Positions 7,903 to 17,419 of a stretch of DNA of 64,000 nucleotides are shown here, piece after piece. The notes beneath the pieces were generated by a model, which worked only from the letters and a program-made list of their open reading frames with translations, searched no databases and had not been told where the DNA came from. The position numbers were made by a program, and so were the translations under genes. Each line of letters opens with the position of its first letter. Position 1 is the first letter of the stretch. The stretch is from Candidatus Flexifilum affinis (GTDB lineage Bacteria > Chloroflexota > Anaerolineae > Aggregatilineales > Phototrophicaceae): assembly GCA_016713325.1 (NCBI GenBank), contig JADJPJ010000006.1, positions 434,001-498,000 of the forward strand, in the 5' to 3' direction.

Positions 7903-9522
7903 CTAAAACGCCGCCGTTTGCCCATCCTTGCGCGGGTCGCTGCCGCCGAGCAGTACGCCGGTTTCCGGGTCGCGCAGAATGATCTGCCCGTCGCCGAAGA
8001 CGCCGCGCCCCTGGCCGCTCACCGGCCGCACCTTGTGACCCAGGTCGGCCAACCGCGCCATGGTCGCAACTGGAATCCCCTCTTCGAGCGCCAACACGCT
8101 GCTGCTCGTGCCTTCTTCCAGGCACCAGCGCGGGCGGTTGAGCGCCTCCTGCGGATTCAGGCCGTCATCCAGCAGCGCGGTGATCACCTGCACGTGCCCC
8201 TGCGGCTGCATGAACCCGCCCATCACGCCGAAGGAGGCGTAGAGCGCTCCGTCACGTGTCGCCATTGCCGGGATGATTGTATGGTACGGCCGCTTGGCGG
8301 GCGCGAGTTCGTTGGGGTGCCCCGGTTCGAGCGAGAACAGCGCCCCGCGACTCTGGAGAAGGACGCCAGTGCCGCGCGCGACAATTCCGGTGCCGAAGCC
8401 GGTGTACAGGCTGTTGATGAACGAGCAGGCGTTCCCTTCGCCGTCGACGGCGGTCAGGTAGACAGTGTTCGATCCGCCAAATGGCATGCCATAGGTCGGC
8501 GGATCCATGGCGGCGTCCTTGCGGATCCGCGCGCGGCGCTGGTCGGCATAGGCGTCGCTCAACAGCCATTCAACCGGGGCCGGCTGGACCGCCATGTCGG
8601 CGACGTACTGCCGGGCATCGGCGAAGGCCAGGCGCATCGCCTCGACCATCAGGTGCAGCCGTTCCGGCGAGTCCCAGGGCATGGCCGCCAGGTCAAATGC
8701 TTTGAGGACGTTCAACGCCTGAAGCGCGGCGATCCCCTGGCCATTGGGCGGACACTCGTAGACCGTCACGCCGCGATAGTCGACGCGAAGCGGGTCATCC
8801 CAGGTGGACTGGTGCTCACGCAGATCGTCCAGCGTCATCGCGCCGCCGAGTTCCTGAATAGTCCGCACGATCGCCTCGGCGACCGGCCCCTCGTAGAAAG
8901 CGGATACCCCCCCTTCGGCAATACCCCGCAGAGTCGAGGCCAGGTTGGCCAACCGGACGATCTCGCCGGCTTCCGGGGCGCGCCCGCCCGGCAGGTACTC
9001 GCCATAGCTGGGGCTGTTCTTCAGGAAGGTCTCCGCTCGTCGCCAGCCCGCGGCGAAGACAGGATGCACCGGATAGCCCTGCTCCGCATAGTGGATAGCA
9101 TCGGCCAGCACGTCGCTCACTGGCATCCGACCGAAGCGCGTCAGCAGATCGATCCAGCCGGCGACCGCGCCCGGCACCGTGATGGCGTGCGGGCTGCGAA
9201 TCGGGATCTCGTCCATGCCCTGCGACCGCAATGCGTCCGCCGTCAGTGCCTTCGGAGCGCGCCCGCTGCCATTCAGGGCGCTCACCGTGCCCGACCGGGC
9301 GTCGTAGTACAGCACGAACATATCCCCGCCGACTCCGGTTGAAGCCGGTTCGGTCACGTTGAGCACCGCCGCGGCGGCGACCGCTGCATCGGCGGCGCCG
9401 CCCCCCGCGCGCAGGATCGCTAACCCGGCCTGGGAGGCCAGCGGATTGCTGGTCGCCACCATCCCCCGCCGCGCCGTCACCATGGAGCGGCGAGAGCCAA
9501 AATCGAACGACATAGAACGCAT
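7903..9522 (-). CDS. Gamma-glutamyltransferase family protein
   Basis: A 539-residue Ntn-hydrolase of the gamma-glutamyltranspeptidase family: MVATSNPLASQAGLAIL, GGGAADAAVAAAAVLNV and GVGGDMFVLYY near the N-terminus, PPNGQGIAALQALNVL mid-protein, and the autocleavage region with the likely nucleophile Thr in SNTVYLTAVDGEGNACSF. Late motifs AKRPYHTIIPAM and QPQGHVQVI also fit. No signal peptide is seen, unlike classical periplasmic GGT, so it may be a cytosolic GGT-like amidase. ATG 9522 has AGGTGAC at good spacing and is 5 nt after the upstream gene's stop, which suggests co-transcription. Substrate is not determined. Confidence 0.85.
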   Translation of the reverse strand: MRSMSFDFGSRRSMVTARRGMVATSNPLASQAGLAILRAGGGAADAAVAAAAVLNVTEPASTGVGGDMFVLYYDARSGTVSALNGSGRAPKALTADALRSQGMDEIPIRSPHAITVPGAVAGWIDLLTRFGRMPVSDVLADAIHYAEQGYPVHPVFAAGWRRAETFLKNSPSYGEYLPGGRAPEAGEIVRLANLASTLRGIAEGGVSAFYEGPVAEAIVRTIQELGGAMTLDDLREHQSTWDDPLRVDYRGVTVYECPPNGQGIAALQALNVLKAFDLAAMPWDSPERLHLMVEAMRLAFADARQYVADMAVQPAPVEWLLSDAYADQRRARIRKDAAMDPPTYGMPFGGSNTVYLTAVDGEGNACSFINSLYTGFGTGIVARGTGVLLQSRGALFSLEPGHPNELAPAKRPYHTIIPAMATRDGALYASFGVMGGFMQPQGHVQVITALLDDGLNPQEALNRPRWCLEEGTSSSVLALEEGIPVATMARLADLGHKVRPVSGQGRGVFGDGQIILRDPETGVLLGGSDPRKDGQTAAF

Positions 9523-9526
9523 TCTG

Positions 9527-10996
9527 TCACCTGACCTTTTTCTGCGCTGCGCCCAGGACGGCCTGTCCTGTCTGCCCGTTGACCAGCGCCGTCCGTACGT
9601 CGCCGTCACGCTCGACCAGCACGCCAACCCACACCGGCAGCAGCAGAAGCTGAAAGGTCATCTGCTGCACCAACGCGTACACGCTGATGTCGACATTGGG
9701 ACTTACCTGAGCCTGATAGCGTTTGCGCATCTCTGATGACGCCGTAGACCGCGCGGTCAGAGATGCCTCATCGAAGTCGATATCGTAGATCTGTGCCGGA
9801 AACTTTGCCAGCATTCGGGGATCGTAGGCCTTTGCCCGTCCCAACTCGTACTCGTCCATGGCCAGGAGCAGCGCAGCTGGAGGTGTCTTCACGGCCGGCA
9901 CGGAGATGCCGAGCAGACCATCCTGGAAGCGCCGGTTCTCGTAGGGCACGACGCGCCGGACCTGATCGCGGCTGTGCGGCGTTCGTCGGTCGGTGATGGT
10001 CTGCGACACTTCGATCACGGCGTCGAAGATCCAGAACGGCAGGTACAGACCTTCAAGCCTTGCCTGCGCCACCTTGTTGTCACCCATCATGGCGTACATG
10101 CGCTCGTCCACGGCGCGCAGTCGCTCGCGAATGGAGGCCTTCGCGATCTCTTCATCCACCTCGAAGGGCAGAATGCCGTCAGGCTCTTCCAATGCGCCCA
10201 CGGCATCGCTCAGGATAACCGCCTGGGAGCCGCAAAATGGGCACGTTCCGGAAAGCCGCCCCTGCGCAATGGTGCGCTCGGCGCCGCACTGCTGGCAGTG
10301 CTGCACCCGCTCGCCGACGATCCACTTCTCGCCCCTGGCCCGCTGTTTGAGCATGGCCGCGCCAAGGAGCTGCGCGCCGCCGTCCTCGGCTCGAACCGCG
10401 TCCAGTGGCGCGGTATGGCCGCAGAACTTGCAGACCACCCGGCTGTTCGTCTCATCGATCGTCAGCGCGCCGCCACAGACCGGGCATTTGAGCGTGCGCG
10501 TCTCCGCCTTCACCCGCTCAGCCCGCCGCAGAATCGGGCCGCCGGTCGTCTTGCTGCGCTCCGCCTCGTCCGCCGTCATCCGGCCGTCGAGCACCATCAA
10601 ATCGCGCAGGGCATCCAGGTTGCCCGGGTCCTGCGCCAGCGCCTGTTCCAGGTTTTCCCGCTTGCGGGCGGGGTCTGTCGCGATCCGGGCGATCCACAGG
10701 TAGGCGTCGGTGAAATCCGGCTGCACGTCCAGCGCGTCCTGAAAGGCATCCAGCGCCGCTTCGAGGTTTCCATTGTGTAGGTAATCATGGGCCGATTCGA
10801 AGAGCGACTGCGCGCGGGGATGCAGTTGACCTTTGAAGGTGCGCGCAATCACCGGGCGCTGTCCCCGAGCGCGAATCCGCTCGGAGGCTTCGTCCAGAGT
10901 CTCCGGGATCTTATGTCCGCTGGGACAGCGGAACATCCCCTGCTGAACATCCAGGGTCATTCCCTGGCCACATTTGGGGCACGTCTTCGTCGTCAT
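9527..10996 (-). CDS. Zinc-ribbon and TPR protein of unknown function, 489 aa
   Basis: The N-terminus is a zinc ribbon (CPKCGQG, then CPSGHK). A TPR-like helical block follows (SAHDYLHNGNLEAALDAFQD, ALDVQPDFTDAYLWIARI). Two more zinc ribbons come next: CPVCGG with CKFCGH, and CQQCGA with CPFCGS. The C-terminal third (LPFEVDEEIAKASIRERL, LEGLYLPFWIFDAVIEV) resembles domains of 'primosomal N'-like' zinc-ribbon membrane-associated proteins, and near residues 450-470 there is a short hydrophobic stretch (MTFQLLLLPVWVGVLV). Starts at ATG 10996 after GAAGGGGAAAA. Probably an adaptor that binds protein or nucleic acid; no catalytic motif was recognised. Confidence 0.7.
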   Translation of the reverse strand: MTTKTCPKCGQGMTLDVQQGMFRCPSGHKIPETLDEASERIRARGQRPVIARTFKGQLHPRAQSLFESAHDYLHNGNLEAALDAFQDALDVQPDFTDAYLWIARIATDPARKRENLEQALAQDPGNLDALRDLMVLDGRMTADEAERSKTTGGPILRRAERVKAETRTLKCPVCGGALTIDETNSRVVCKFCGHTAPLDAVRAEDGGAQLLGAAMLKQRARGEKWIVGERVQHCQQCGAERTIAQGRLSGTCPFCGSQAVILSDAVGALEEPDGILPFEVDEEIAKASIRERLRAVDERMYAMMGDNKVAQARLEGLYLPFWIFDAVIEVSQTITDRRTPHSRDQVRRVVPYENRRFQDGLLGISVPAVKTPPAALLLAMDEYELGRAKAYDPRMLAKFPAQIYDIDFDEASLTARSTASSEMRKRYQAQVSPNVDISVYALVQQMTFQLLLLPVWVGVLVERDGDVRTALVNGQTGQAVLGAAQKKVR

Positions 10997-11072
10997 CGTT
11001 TTCCCCTTCTTCGTCGACGCAGCGGGTTAAAGCAACTGTAGCAGGGGTCGGAGCTGCGACGCACACCGAAAA

Positions 11073-12023
11073 TCAGGGGTTCTCGCGCAAAAACGCCTCG
11101 ACGCGTGCGCGTTCCGGCAGCGCCGGGATAGCGCCCTTGGCCGTCGTGGCGATGGCGCCGACGGCATTGGCAAAGCGCGTCATCTGCACGATTTCGGCCT
11201 CCGCCAGCCCGTCAAACCCGCCCCGTTCCACCAGCTTGACCAGCATGCCGGCGACAAAGCCATCACCCGCCCCGGTGGTGTCCACCGAGTTCACCTTGAA
11301 GCCCGGCACAACATAGCGCCCGCCTTCGCGTGGATACAGAATCGCGCCGTTCGCCCCATAGGTCACGGCGATCAGGCGCATGTTGTCGCGCCACAGCGGC
11401 GTCGGGTCCTCGCCACCGGTGAGGAAGCGCACTTCGTCGTCGCTGATTTTCAGGAAGTGGGCATAGTCCAGCCCGCCGATCAGACCCGCGCGCGCCGTGG
11501 CTTCATCAGGCCAAAGGGAGAGCCGCAGGTTCGGATCGTAGGAGATGATCAGCCCTTGCGCGGCCGCGTGACGGATGGCCGCCAGCGTCGCCGACCGGCT
11601 CGGCTCGCCGATCAGGGTGATCGAACCGTAATGGAAGACCTTGCCTGAATCGATCACGTCATAGGCGACATCGTCCGGACCCATCATCATGTCGGCGCTG
11701 GGGTGGCGATAGAACACGAAGGATCGTTCGCCGTTGGCCGCCAGCGACACGAACGCCAGCATCGTTCGAGCCGCATTGGAGAAGCGCAGGCCGCTGGTAT
11801 CGACCTTCAGTGCGCGCAGCACACCCTCCAGGTGGTGCCCGAACGGATCGTCACCTACCTGGCCCAGAAACGCGCTGCCCATGCCCAGCCTGGCAACGGC
11901 ACAGGCCACGTTTGCCGGCGCGCCGCCGGGCGCTTTCACAAATCCAGACGCCTCGCCAACGGTCACACCGCTTTCCAGCGCCACAAAATCAATGAGCAGT
12001 TCGCCCATGGAAACTACCGACAT
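11073..12023 (-). CDS. PfkB-family carbohydrate kinase, probable fructokinase
   Basis: The 316-residue ribokinase-fold protein opens with SVVSMGELLIDFV and has the family signature GGAPANVACAVARLG (substrate-binding glycines). The C-terminal ATP/anion-hole motif VDTTGAGDGFVAGML contains the catalytic Asp. The order and spacing match fructokinases, though other hexoses or nucleosides cannot be excluded. ATG 12023 was chosen (GAAGGCGGG upstream); an in-frame start 72 nt earlier is unlikely because the added residues are Arg/His-rich and unlike the family. It lies close to a LacI-controlled sugar ABC transporter and could phosphorylate the imported sugar. Confidence 0.85.
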   Translation of the reverse strand: MSVVSMGELLIDFVALESGVTVGEASGFVKAPGGAPANVACAVARLGMGSAFLGQVGDDPFGHHLEGVLRALKVDTSGLRFSNAARTMLAFVSLAANGERSFVFYRHPSADMMMGPDDVAYDVIDSGKVFHYGSITLIGEPSRSATLAAIRHAAAQGLIISYDPNLRLSLWPDEATARAGLIGGLDYAHFLKISDDEVRFLTGGEDPTPLWRDNMRLIAVTYGANGAILYPREGGRYVVPGFKVNSVDTTGAGDGFVAGMLVKLVERGGFDGLAEAEIVQMTRFANAVGAIATTAKGAIPALPERARVEAFLRENP

Positions 12024-12190
12024 GATGTCCCGCCTTCTTCGACAACGATGCACATACTGGGGGTGAATTGTGGATCGGCGCGCGCCTTGCGACAAGTCGC
12101 GGTTCAGCAGCGGTGTTCACGCTCAGCCGGCAATTTTGGATCTATAGTGAAAGTGGCTGAAAGCGTCACAGAGGACACAGGGGGAGAGCC

Positions 12191-12547
12191 ATGCCAATGA
12201 GTCCGGAGGAGAGAGAGCGTCAGCGGGTCGCACGCCTGCGCCAGCAGCAGGTCAGCGCGCGCGACCCAGGGCCAAGCAAGATTCGCGGCTATGATTGGGG
12301 GCAGCACGCCAAGAAGGGCTCGCAGCTCAGAAAAAACCAGAAACCCTTCCTGGTGGAATTCGTGCAGATTATCCCCACCCGCTGGAAAGGGGTGATCCTC
12401 GGGCTGCTGCTCTCGCTGATCGCCGTTGTCGCCATCCTGGCGCTCGCCCCTCCGGAGCTCAACCTGCTGGCCGTGGTACCGCCGCTACTCTTCGGGATGA
12501 GCGGGTATGTGCTGGGTGTCGTGCTTCAGGACAAGACCCCGTACTGA
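12191..12547 (+). CDS. Small membrane protein of unknown function, 118 aa
   Basis: ATG 12191 follows GGGGGAG (an alternative Met is at 12197). The first 60 residues are highly charged (PEERERQRVARLRQQQ, then basic KKGSQLRKNQK). Two membrane segments follow: VILGLLLSLIAVVAILALAP and LLAVVPPLLFGMSGYVLGVV. No known family was recognised. It is transcribed divergently from the fructokinase and convergently to the ABC genes. Confidence 0.65.
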   Translation: MPMSPEERERQRVARLRQQQVSARDPGPSKIRGYDWGQHAKKGSQLRKNQKPFLVEFVQIIPTRWKGVILGLLLSLIAVVAILALAPPELNLLAVVPPLLFGMSGYVLGVVLQDKTPY

Positions 12548-12568
12548 TCGGTACTGCACCCCAATTGC

Positions 12569-12618
12569 GACGGGCCGGTGACATCGCAATGGCGCAGCCA
12601 CGATGTCGCCGGCCCGTC
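12569..12618. terminator. Long perfect hairpin between convergent genes (candidate bidirectional terminator)
   Basis: GACGGGCCGGTGACATCG (12569-12586) and CGATGTCGCCGGCCCGTC (12601-12618) form an 18-bp stem with a single G-U pair and a 14-nt loop. No T-run flanks either side. It sits between the small membrane protein gene and the convergent permease gene, so termination by structure alone or an RNA-processing role is possible. Confidence 0.5.
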
Positions 12619-12702
12619 AACGAAGGACCCTATCAGATGAGTATTGCAGGGCAGAGCAATCTGGTCTGCGCATCCCCCATCACGCATTCCTTCTCTCTTC
12701 CC

Positions 12703-13689
12703 CTACCCCTTCACGCTGCCCAGCGTCAGGCCGGAGATCAGGTACTTCGACTGCCACATGAACAGCAGCAGCACCGGAATGGTCACCAGCACGGAGCCGG
12801 CAGCATATTTGCCCCAGTCCGTGTTGAACGTGCCGATGAGCTGATTCAGTCCAAGCGACCAGGTCATGACCGAGCTGGCCTGCATGATCACCTTGGCGAC
12901 AATGAATTCCGACCAGGCGGCCAGGAAATTGAAAAGGAAGACGATCGAAAGCGCCGGTGTCGAAAGGGGCAGGATCACTTTGTAGAACGCTTCCATGCGC
13001 TGGCAGCCGTCGACCATCGCCGCTTCTTCCAGATCCGGCGGAATGGTGTCGTAGTAGCCTTTGAGAAGCCAGATACTGAAGGGCACCGCCGTCGACGTAT
13101 AGGCCAGGACAAGACCAATCACATTGTTGGTCAGGTTCAGCTGTGCGACGATCACGAAAATCGGAATGAGCAGCATCGAGGCGGGCAGCATCTGCGTGGT
13201 CAGAAGAAATATCAGCATCGGGCGACGGCCCGGAAAGCGCCAGCGACTGAAGGCGTAGGCGCCGGTCGCCGAGATGGCGATGCCGATGAGCGACACGGTG
13301 ACGGTGATCGTCAGGCTGTTCCAGACCCAACGGAGAAACTCCTCCTCCGTGAACAATTCGACGAAGCTGTTGAATGTTGCACCTGGCGGGATGAGATCCA
13401 ATGACCGCGACAACAGACCCTCTGTTGGACGCAGCGCGATGCTCACCACGCGGAGGACCGGGTACACCGAGATAATTGAATAGCCGACCAGGATGCCATG
13501 AAGAGGTTTCCAGGACAGCAGCGCCAGCCATGCGCCGACCAGCGTATAACCCAGGTTCATGCCGTTCAGGACCGTCAGGACAATCCCGCCGATCAGCAGC
13601 ACAATGGCGATATACTGCCTGACTTGTTTGAAGCCTCCGGCACTCAGCGTCGACTGAGCCGCCGGCTTGATCGCAGTGGTGGCGTTCAT
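12703..13689 (-). CDS. Carbohydrate ABC transporter permease (MalG-like)
   Basis: A 328-residue inner-membrane protein with about seven hydrophobic segments in the larger N-terminal extension plus MalG core. The EAA loop that docks with the ATPase is seen as EEAAMVDGCQRMEAFYKVIL. The family's SLDLIPPGATFNSFVELFTE pre-membrane region and the C-terminal SKYLISGLTLGSVKG are present. ATG 13689 overlaps the upstream permease stop by 4 nt (ATGA type), so the two are coupled. No ABC ATPase gene lies nearby; a shared MsmX-like ATPase encoded elsewhere is likely. Substrate is probably a sugar or oligosaccharide. Confidence 0.9.
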   Translation of the reverse strand: MNATTAIKPAAQSTLSAGGFKQVRQYIAIVLLIGGIVLTVLNGMNLGYTLVGAWLALLSWKPLHGILVGYSIISVYPVLRVVSIALRPTEGLLSRSLDLIPPGATFNSFVELFTEEEFLRWVWNSLTITVTVSLIGIAISATGAYAFSRWRFPGRRPMLIFLLTTQMLPASMLLIPIFVIVAQLNLTNNVIGLVLAYTSTAVPFSIWLLKGYYDTIPPDLEEAAMVDGCQRMEAFYKVILPLSTPALSIVFLFNFLAAWSEFIVAKVIMQASSVMTWSLGLNQLIGTFNTDWGKYAAGSVLVTIPVLLLFMWQSKYLISGLTLGSVKG

Positions 13690-14798
13690 CGGTCGTAGAT
13701 CTCCTTCAGGCCGCCGCTGGTGGTGATCCAGATCAGGGCAAAAGCGAACAGGATCAGGAAGATGATGATCGAAAATGCAGCCGCAAAACCAAGCTGCTGC
13801 GTAGCGGCAGGGCCGAAGGCCGCATTGTACAGGGCGGAGACGAGAATATTGGTACTCTCCTGGGGGCCGCCCCCTGTGACAAGGAAGATGATATCCAGCC
13901 TGTTGAATGTCCAGATCACGTCAAGGGTGATGGCAGGGATGATGATCGGCTTCAAGAGCGGCAGCGTGATCGAGTTGAACCGCTGCCAGGCGCTCGCGCC
14001 GTCGATCTGCGAGGCTTCATAGTAGTCCCCTGGAATACTCTGAATGCCGCCGAGCAGCATCACCATGTAGAACGGGATACCCAGCCATACATTCACAAAG
14101 ATCACGGCGATAAACGCCGCTGTCGGTTCATCAAGCCAGCTCACTGGCTGACCCCCGAAAGCCTGGACCAGCACGTTGACGAAGCCGTACTGGGCGTGGA
14201 ACTCCTGTCTCCAGGTCAGGCCGACAATAACGCCTGGGATGGCCCATGGAATGATGATCAGCGCTCGATAGATCCCCTTGAAGCGAATCTTCGTGTTCAT
14301 GATCAGCGCCAGACCCATGCCGATCGTGAAATGGAAAATCACATTCGTCACGGTCCAGAGCACGGTTCTCCCCAGCAGAACCGGGAATGTCGAGTCCGCC
14401 GTGCGCAGCAGGCGTCCCCATCCGAGGATCTCGCCATCACGGACTCGGAAGAAGACATCGGTGAAGTTCTGAATGGCGTAGTCGAGCCCATACAGATGGT
14501 CGAGTTCGCATTCGCCTAAAGCCACGGGGCTGTAACAAGAAAAGGTGCTGCGCTTGAGGTCAGAAAATGACAGCAACACGTTGAAAATCAGGGGGTAGAC
14601 CATGAACAGCGTAATTGCGATGATCGCGGGCGCAAGCAGCGTGAAGGGCAGTGCGTGCCTGGTCTTCACCACTCTGGCCAGGAACAAATACATTCCCACC
14701 TCGAGGGCGATGATGCCGCCAACAATTGCAATAATTAAGGGCAGTAATTGACCGAGCGTGCTGAGAATGACGTCGCCAGATAGACCGCTGAACTCCAT
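13686..14798 (-). CDS. Carbohydrate ABC transporter permease (MalF-like)
   Basis: From ATG 14798 (AGGAG upstream) the protein is 370 residues. It carries an extra N-terminal membrane helix (LLPLIIAIVGGIIALEVGMY), then the MalF core starting LPFTLLAPAIIAITLFMVYP, a sizeable extracytoplasmic loop with paired cysteines (CYSPVALGECELDHLYG), and the EAA loop EASQIDGASAWQRFNSITLP. It partners the MalG-like protein encoded downstream and the binding protein upstream. The insert between the first helices (TFSCYSPVALGECELD) is typical of MalF relatives with a periplasm-side P2-type loop. Confidence 0.9.
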   Translation of the reverse strand: MEFSGLSGDVILSTLGQLLPLIIAIVGGIIALEVGMYLFLARVVKTRHALPFTLLAPAIIAITLFMVYPLIFNVLLSFSDLKRSTFSCYSPVALGECELDHLYGLDYAIQNFTDVFFRVRDGEILGWGRLLRTADSTFPVLLGRTVLWTVTNVIFHFTIGMGLALIMNTKIRFKGIYRALIIIPWAIPGVIVGLTWRQEFHAQYGFVNVLVQAFGGQPVSWLDEPTAAFIAVIFVNVWLGIPFYMVMLLGGIQSIPGDYYEASQIDGASAWQRFNSITLPLLKPIIIPAITLDVIWTFNRLDIIFLVTGGGPQESTNILVSALYNAAFGPAATQQLGFAAAFSIIIFLILFAFALIWITTSGGLKEIYDR

Positions 14799-14873
14799 GA
14801 GCACATCTCCTAAAGCGCACAGGGCGAGGTCGTCTGACCCCACCCTGTGCGTCTTCACGTGAACGGAATGAAC

Positions 14874-16100
14874 TTAGCCTTCGAGGCATTCCTCAGCGGC
14901 GATCTGCGCTTCCATGGCAGCATCTTCAGCCGTCATGCTGTTGCTCATCACACCTTCCAGGTTCGGGCGCACGCTGTCCCACATGCAGCGCAGTGTCGGA
15001 TCAGCGGGCATGCCGACACCGGTCTGAAGCGCTTCGTTGGAAGCGGCCAGGATCGGGTCAACTTCCGGATCGACCTGGACTTCGAGGATAGCCGGCAGGC
15101 GGCTGGTTCCGATGGCATACGCTTCGACTGCGGCCGGGTCGGAGGTCAGCCATGTCACAAAGCTGACCGCGGCATCCAGATTGGCGCCTTCGGTCGTGAC
15201 AGGAATGCTGATGAACTTGCCGGCGGTGAACGGCTTCGGACGCTCGCCATTCGGCAGAGCCGGCCACGGCGCGATGCCGAGGTTGTCGGCGCCGAGTGCC
15301 GGCGAAACTTCCGTGTTCAGGTAATCAGCAATCGCCCAGTCCCCCATGAGAATCATGGCGGTGGCGCCTTCTTTGAAGAGGTCGTTAGTGCAGTTGTAGT
15401 CGCATTCAGACGGAACAACTTCTTCGACGAACTTCAGATCCTGAACGAACTGGTAGGCATTCACCCACGCTTCGCTGTCCAGAACCATGCTGCCATCGTC
15501 TGCGTAGGTCGTGCCGCCAAAGCCGTGCACGAAGGGCAGGAACCAGAATGGCTCGTTGAGGTTGTAGGCGAAACCCTGTACCTCAGGGTTGGCTTCTTCG
15601 ACCGCAGCAGCGGCGGCGATCAGTTCTTCCCAGGTCTGAGGAGCTTCGGCGACCAGGCTCTTGTTGTACATCAACATCAGGTGGTTGCCGGCGTTGGTCG
15701 GCACGCCATAGGTCATGCCGCCGATCTGCGCCGCGCCGATGTTGTACGGATACATAGCCATATCGATCAGATCATCAAGCGGCAGAAGCAGACCGGCATC
15801 CTCGAACACGCCGATGGCGTCGTTGGGTCCGAGAACCAGGTCCGGCAAGCCTGAACCCGCCAGGCCGGCAGTCAGAATGTCGTTGCGAAGGACTTCGGTT
15901 TCCTTATCGACAATTTCAAGGGTCGAGCCGGGGGCATTGGCGTCAGCCCAGGCTGCAAACTGTTCGGCGAGTACGAGGTTGTTGGCGTCACCATCCTGGC
16001 TCCAGATCACCAGATTGACGGCTTCCTGCGCGGATATGGCACTGAAAGAGCCAATCGCGAGGACGACCAGCATGACGAGAACAAAGAACTTACGGTTCAT
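14874..16100 (-). CDS. Extracellular sugar-binding protein of an ABC transporter (MalE-like)
   Basis: A 408-residue secreted protein: signal sequence MNRKFFVLVMLVVLAIGSFS followed by AISAQE with a cleavable AxA, but no lipobox Cys. The mature part begins with the family 1 solute-binding start VNLVIWSQDGDANNLVLAEQF and includes GLPDLVLGPNDAIGVFEDAG and MTYGVPTNAGNHLMLMYNKS, all typical of maltose/maltodextrin-type binding proteins. ATG 16100 is preceded by AAGGAGGAAGC. As first gene of the operon it is expected to be the most abundant product. Regulation by the adjacent LacI-type repressor is likely. Confidence 0.92.
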   Translation of the reverse strand: MNRKFFVLVMLVVLAIGSFSAISAQEAVNLVIWSQDGDANNLVLAEQFAAWADANAPGSTLEIVDKETEVLRNDILTAGLAGSGLPDLVLGPNDAIGVFEDAGLLLPLDDLIDMAMYPYNIGAAQIGGMTYGVPTNAGNHLMLMYNKSLVAEAPQTWEELIAAAAAVEEANPEVQGFAYNLNEPFWFLPFVHGFGGTTYADDGSMVLDSEAWVNAYQFVQDLKFVEEVVPSECDYNCTNDLFKEGATAMILMGDWAIADYLNTEVSPALGADNLGIAPWPALPNGERPKPFTAGKFISIPVTTEGANLDAAVSFVTWLTSDPAAVEAYAIGTSRLPAILEVQVDPEVDPILAASNEALQTGVGMPADPTLRCMWDSVRPNLEGVMSNSMTAEDAAMEAQIAAEECLEG

Positions 16101-16384
16101 GAAACGCTTCCTCCTTCAAGGACGGGTGTAATGGTGCATTTGCGGTATGGCGGTTGACACAGTGATCCTCAGTCGGACAAATCGCCTCCTATCGCAAACT
16201 GAGCAGCAGGTTCTCGTGCGAACGAATAACAATGGAGGTTGTCGAGGAAATTCTCGGCACGTCCATCCTGCTCGAAGAGTTGTTCTCGACGTTTCCGCCT
16301 GCGCAGAAGTGTCGAGGGGTGCAGACGGCTTGGCTGCCGGTGAGAACCATCAAGACGCGCTTTTGCAGGCCTTGTAGACACTGA

Positions 16385-17402
16385 TTAGTTGGCCCCGCAA
16401 GATTGGCGCACGATGAATTTGCCTTCGATGGTGACCGACTCCGTCATTTCTCCAGCGATCTGTTTCATCAGGGTCTCGACCAGCAGCGCCGCGCCGGTGG
16501 ACTGGACTTCCTGGCTGACAGTCGTCAGCGGCGTGCCAAAATGCATCGCCAGGCTGATATTGTCGAACCCGACCACCGCGACATCCTGCGGAACCCTGCG
16601 CCCCGCCTGCCTCAGCGCATCGATGGCGGCCAGCGCGACCACATCGCCATAGGCGGCAAAAACGGCATCCACGTCCGGCGCCTGCGCCATGAGACGCATG
16701 GTCGCCACGTAGCCTGACGCGGTATCTGTTGTGGCGGTCGTCACCAAAGCCCGATCAAACGGAATTTGCGCGGCTCGCAAGGCCTCTCGATAGCCCACAT
16801 AACGCAGGTAGGATTCGGTATTGTTGTTGCCAAAGGTGCCCACAATTAACCCGATGCGACGGCGGCCCAGCGCGATCAGATGCTCCACTGCCTGACGACC
16901 CAACCGGGCGTTATCGACGCCGACGGTACTGTAATGCTGATTTTGCAGGCACGGACCCCATACCACCAGCGGAAGATCGCCCGGAAGTTCATTCAGAAAA
17001 CGAGGATCTATCCCGTGCCCCAACTGTAAGTACCCGTCCACCAGCCCTGAATTCCAGTACTGAACGTCAATTCGCTTCTCATGAAGGAGCAGCAGGTTGT
17101 ACTCATGCTGCCGCAGGGCCAGTCCCACCGAGCCAAGAAACTCAAGCACAAAGGGGTTGGCAAACGTCTCGACATCGTTCGCCTCGATGGGCAGCACAAT
17201 CGCTGCCACGTTGCTCTTTTTTGAGGCGAAGGTTCCGCGCGCCGAGGTGTGTTTGATAGTTGTACTGCAACGCAATGGATTTGATTCGTCGCTTGACTCG
17301 CTCGCTGATCTGCGGACTATCCGTGAGTGCTCGTGAAACGGTCGAAGTCGAAACACCGGCAAGTCTGGCGATATCCGCCAACGTAGTCTTTGTGTTTGGC
17401 AT
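16385..17402 (-). pseudogene. LacI-family transcriptional regulator, interrupted by a frameshift
   Basis: The N-terminus from ATG 17402 has the canonical LacI helix-turn-helix and hinge (TLADIARLAGVSTSTVSRAL, SERVKRRIKSIALQYNY, ARNLRLKK). The sugar-binding core continues in a different frame from SNVAAIVLPIEANDV through VDGYLQLGHGIDP, RRIGLIVGTFGNNN, DVAVVGFDNISLAMHF and TTVSQEVQSTG. The frames meet at a run of six A (plus-strand T 17217-17222); five A would give LRLKKSNVAAIV. The intact protein would be about 339 residues and would regulate the neighbouring sugar ABC operon. A sequencing error is as likely as true loss. Confidence 0.8.
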
Positions 17403-17419
17403 TAATCATGTCTTATGGG

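Noticed and set aside
16101..16384. Small ORF (16169-16381) between the binding protein and LacI genes
   Set aside because: No ribosome site, Arg/His-rich composition and no helices or motifs; treated as intergenic. It holds scattered GTCGAGG-like fragments but no palindromic operator.
17217..17223. Programmed -1 frameshift (A-AAA-AAG) in the LacI gene
   Set aside because: The reading phase is wrong for the classic heptamer and the required change is +1, so a plain indel is likelier.
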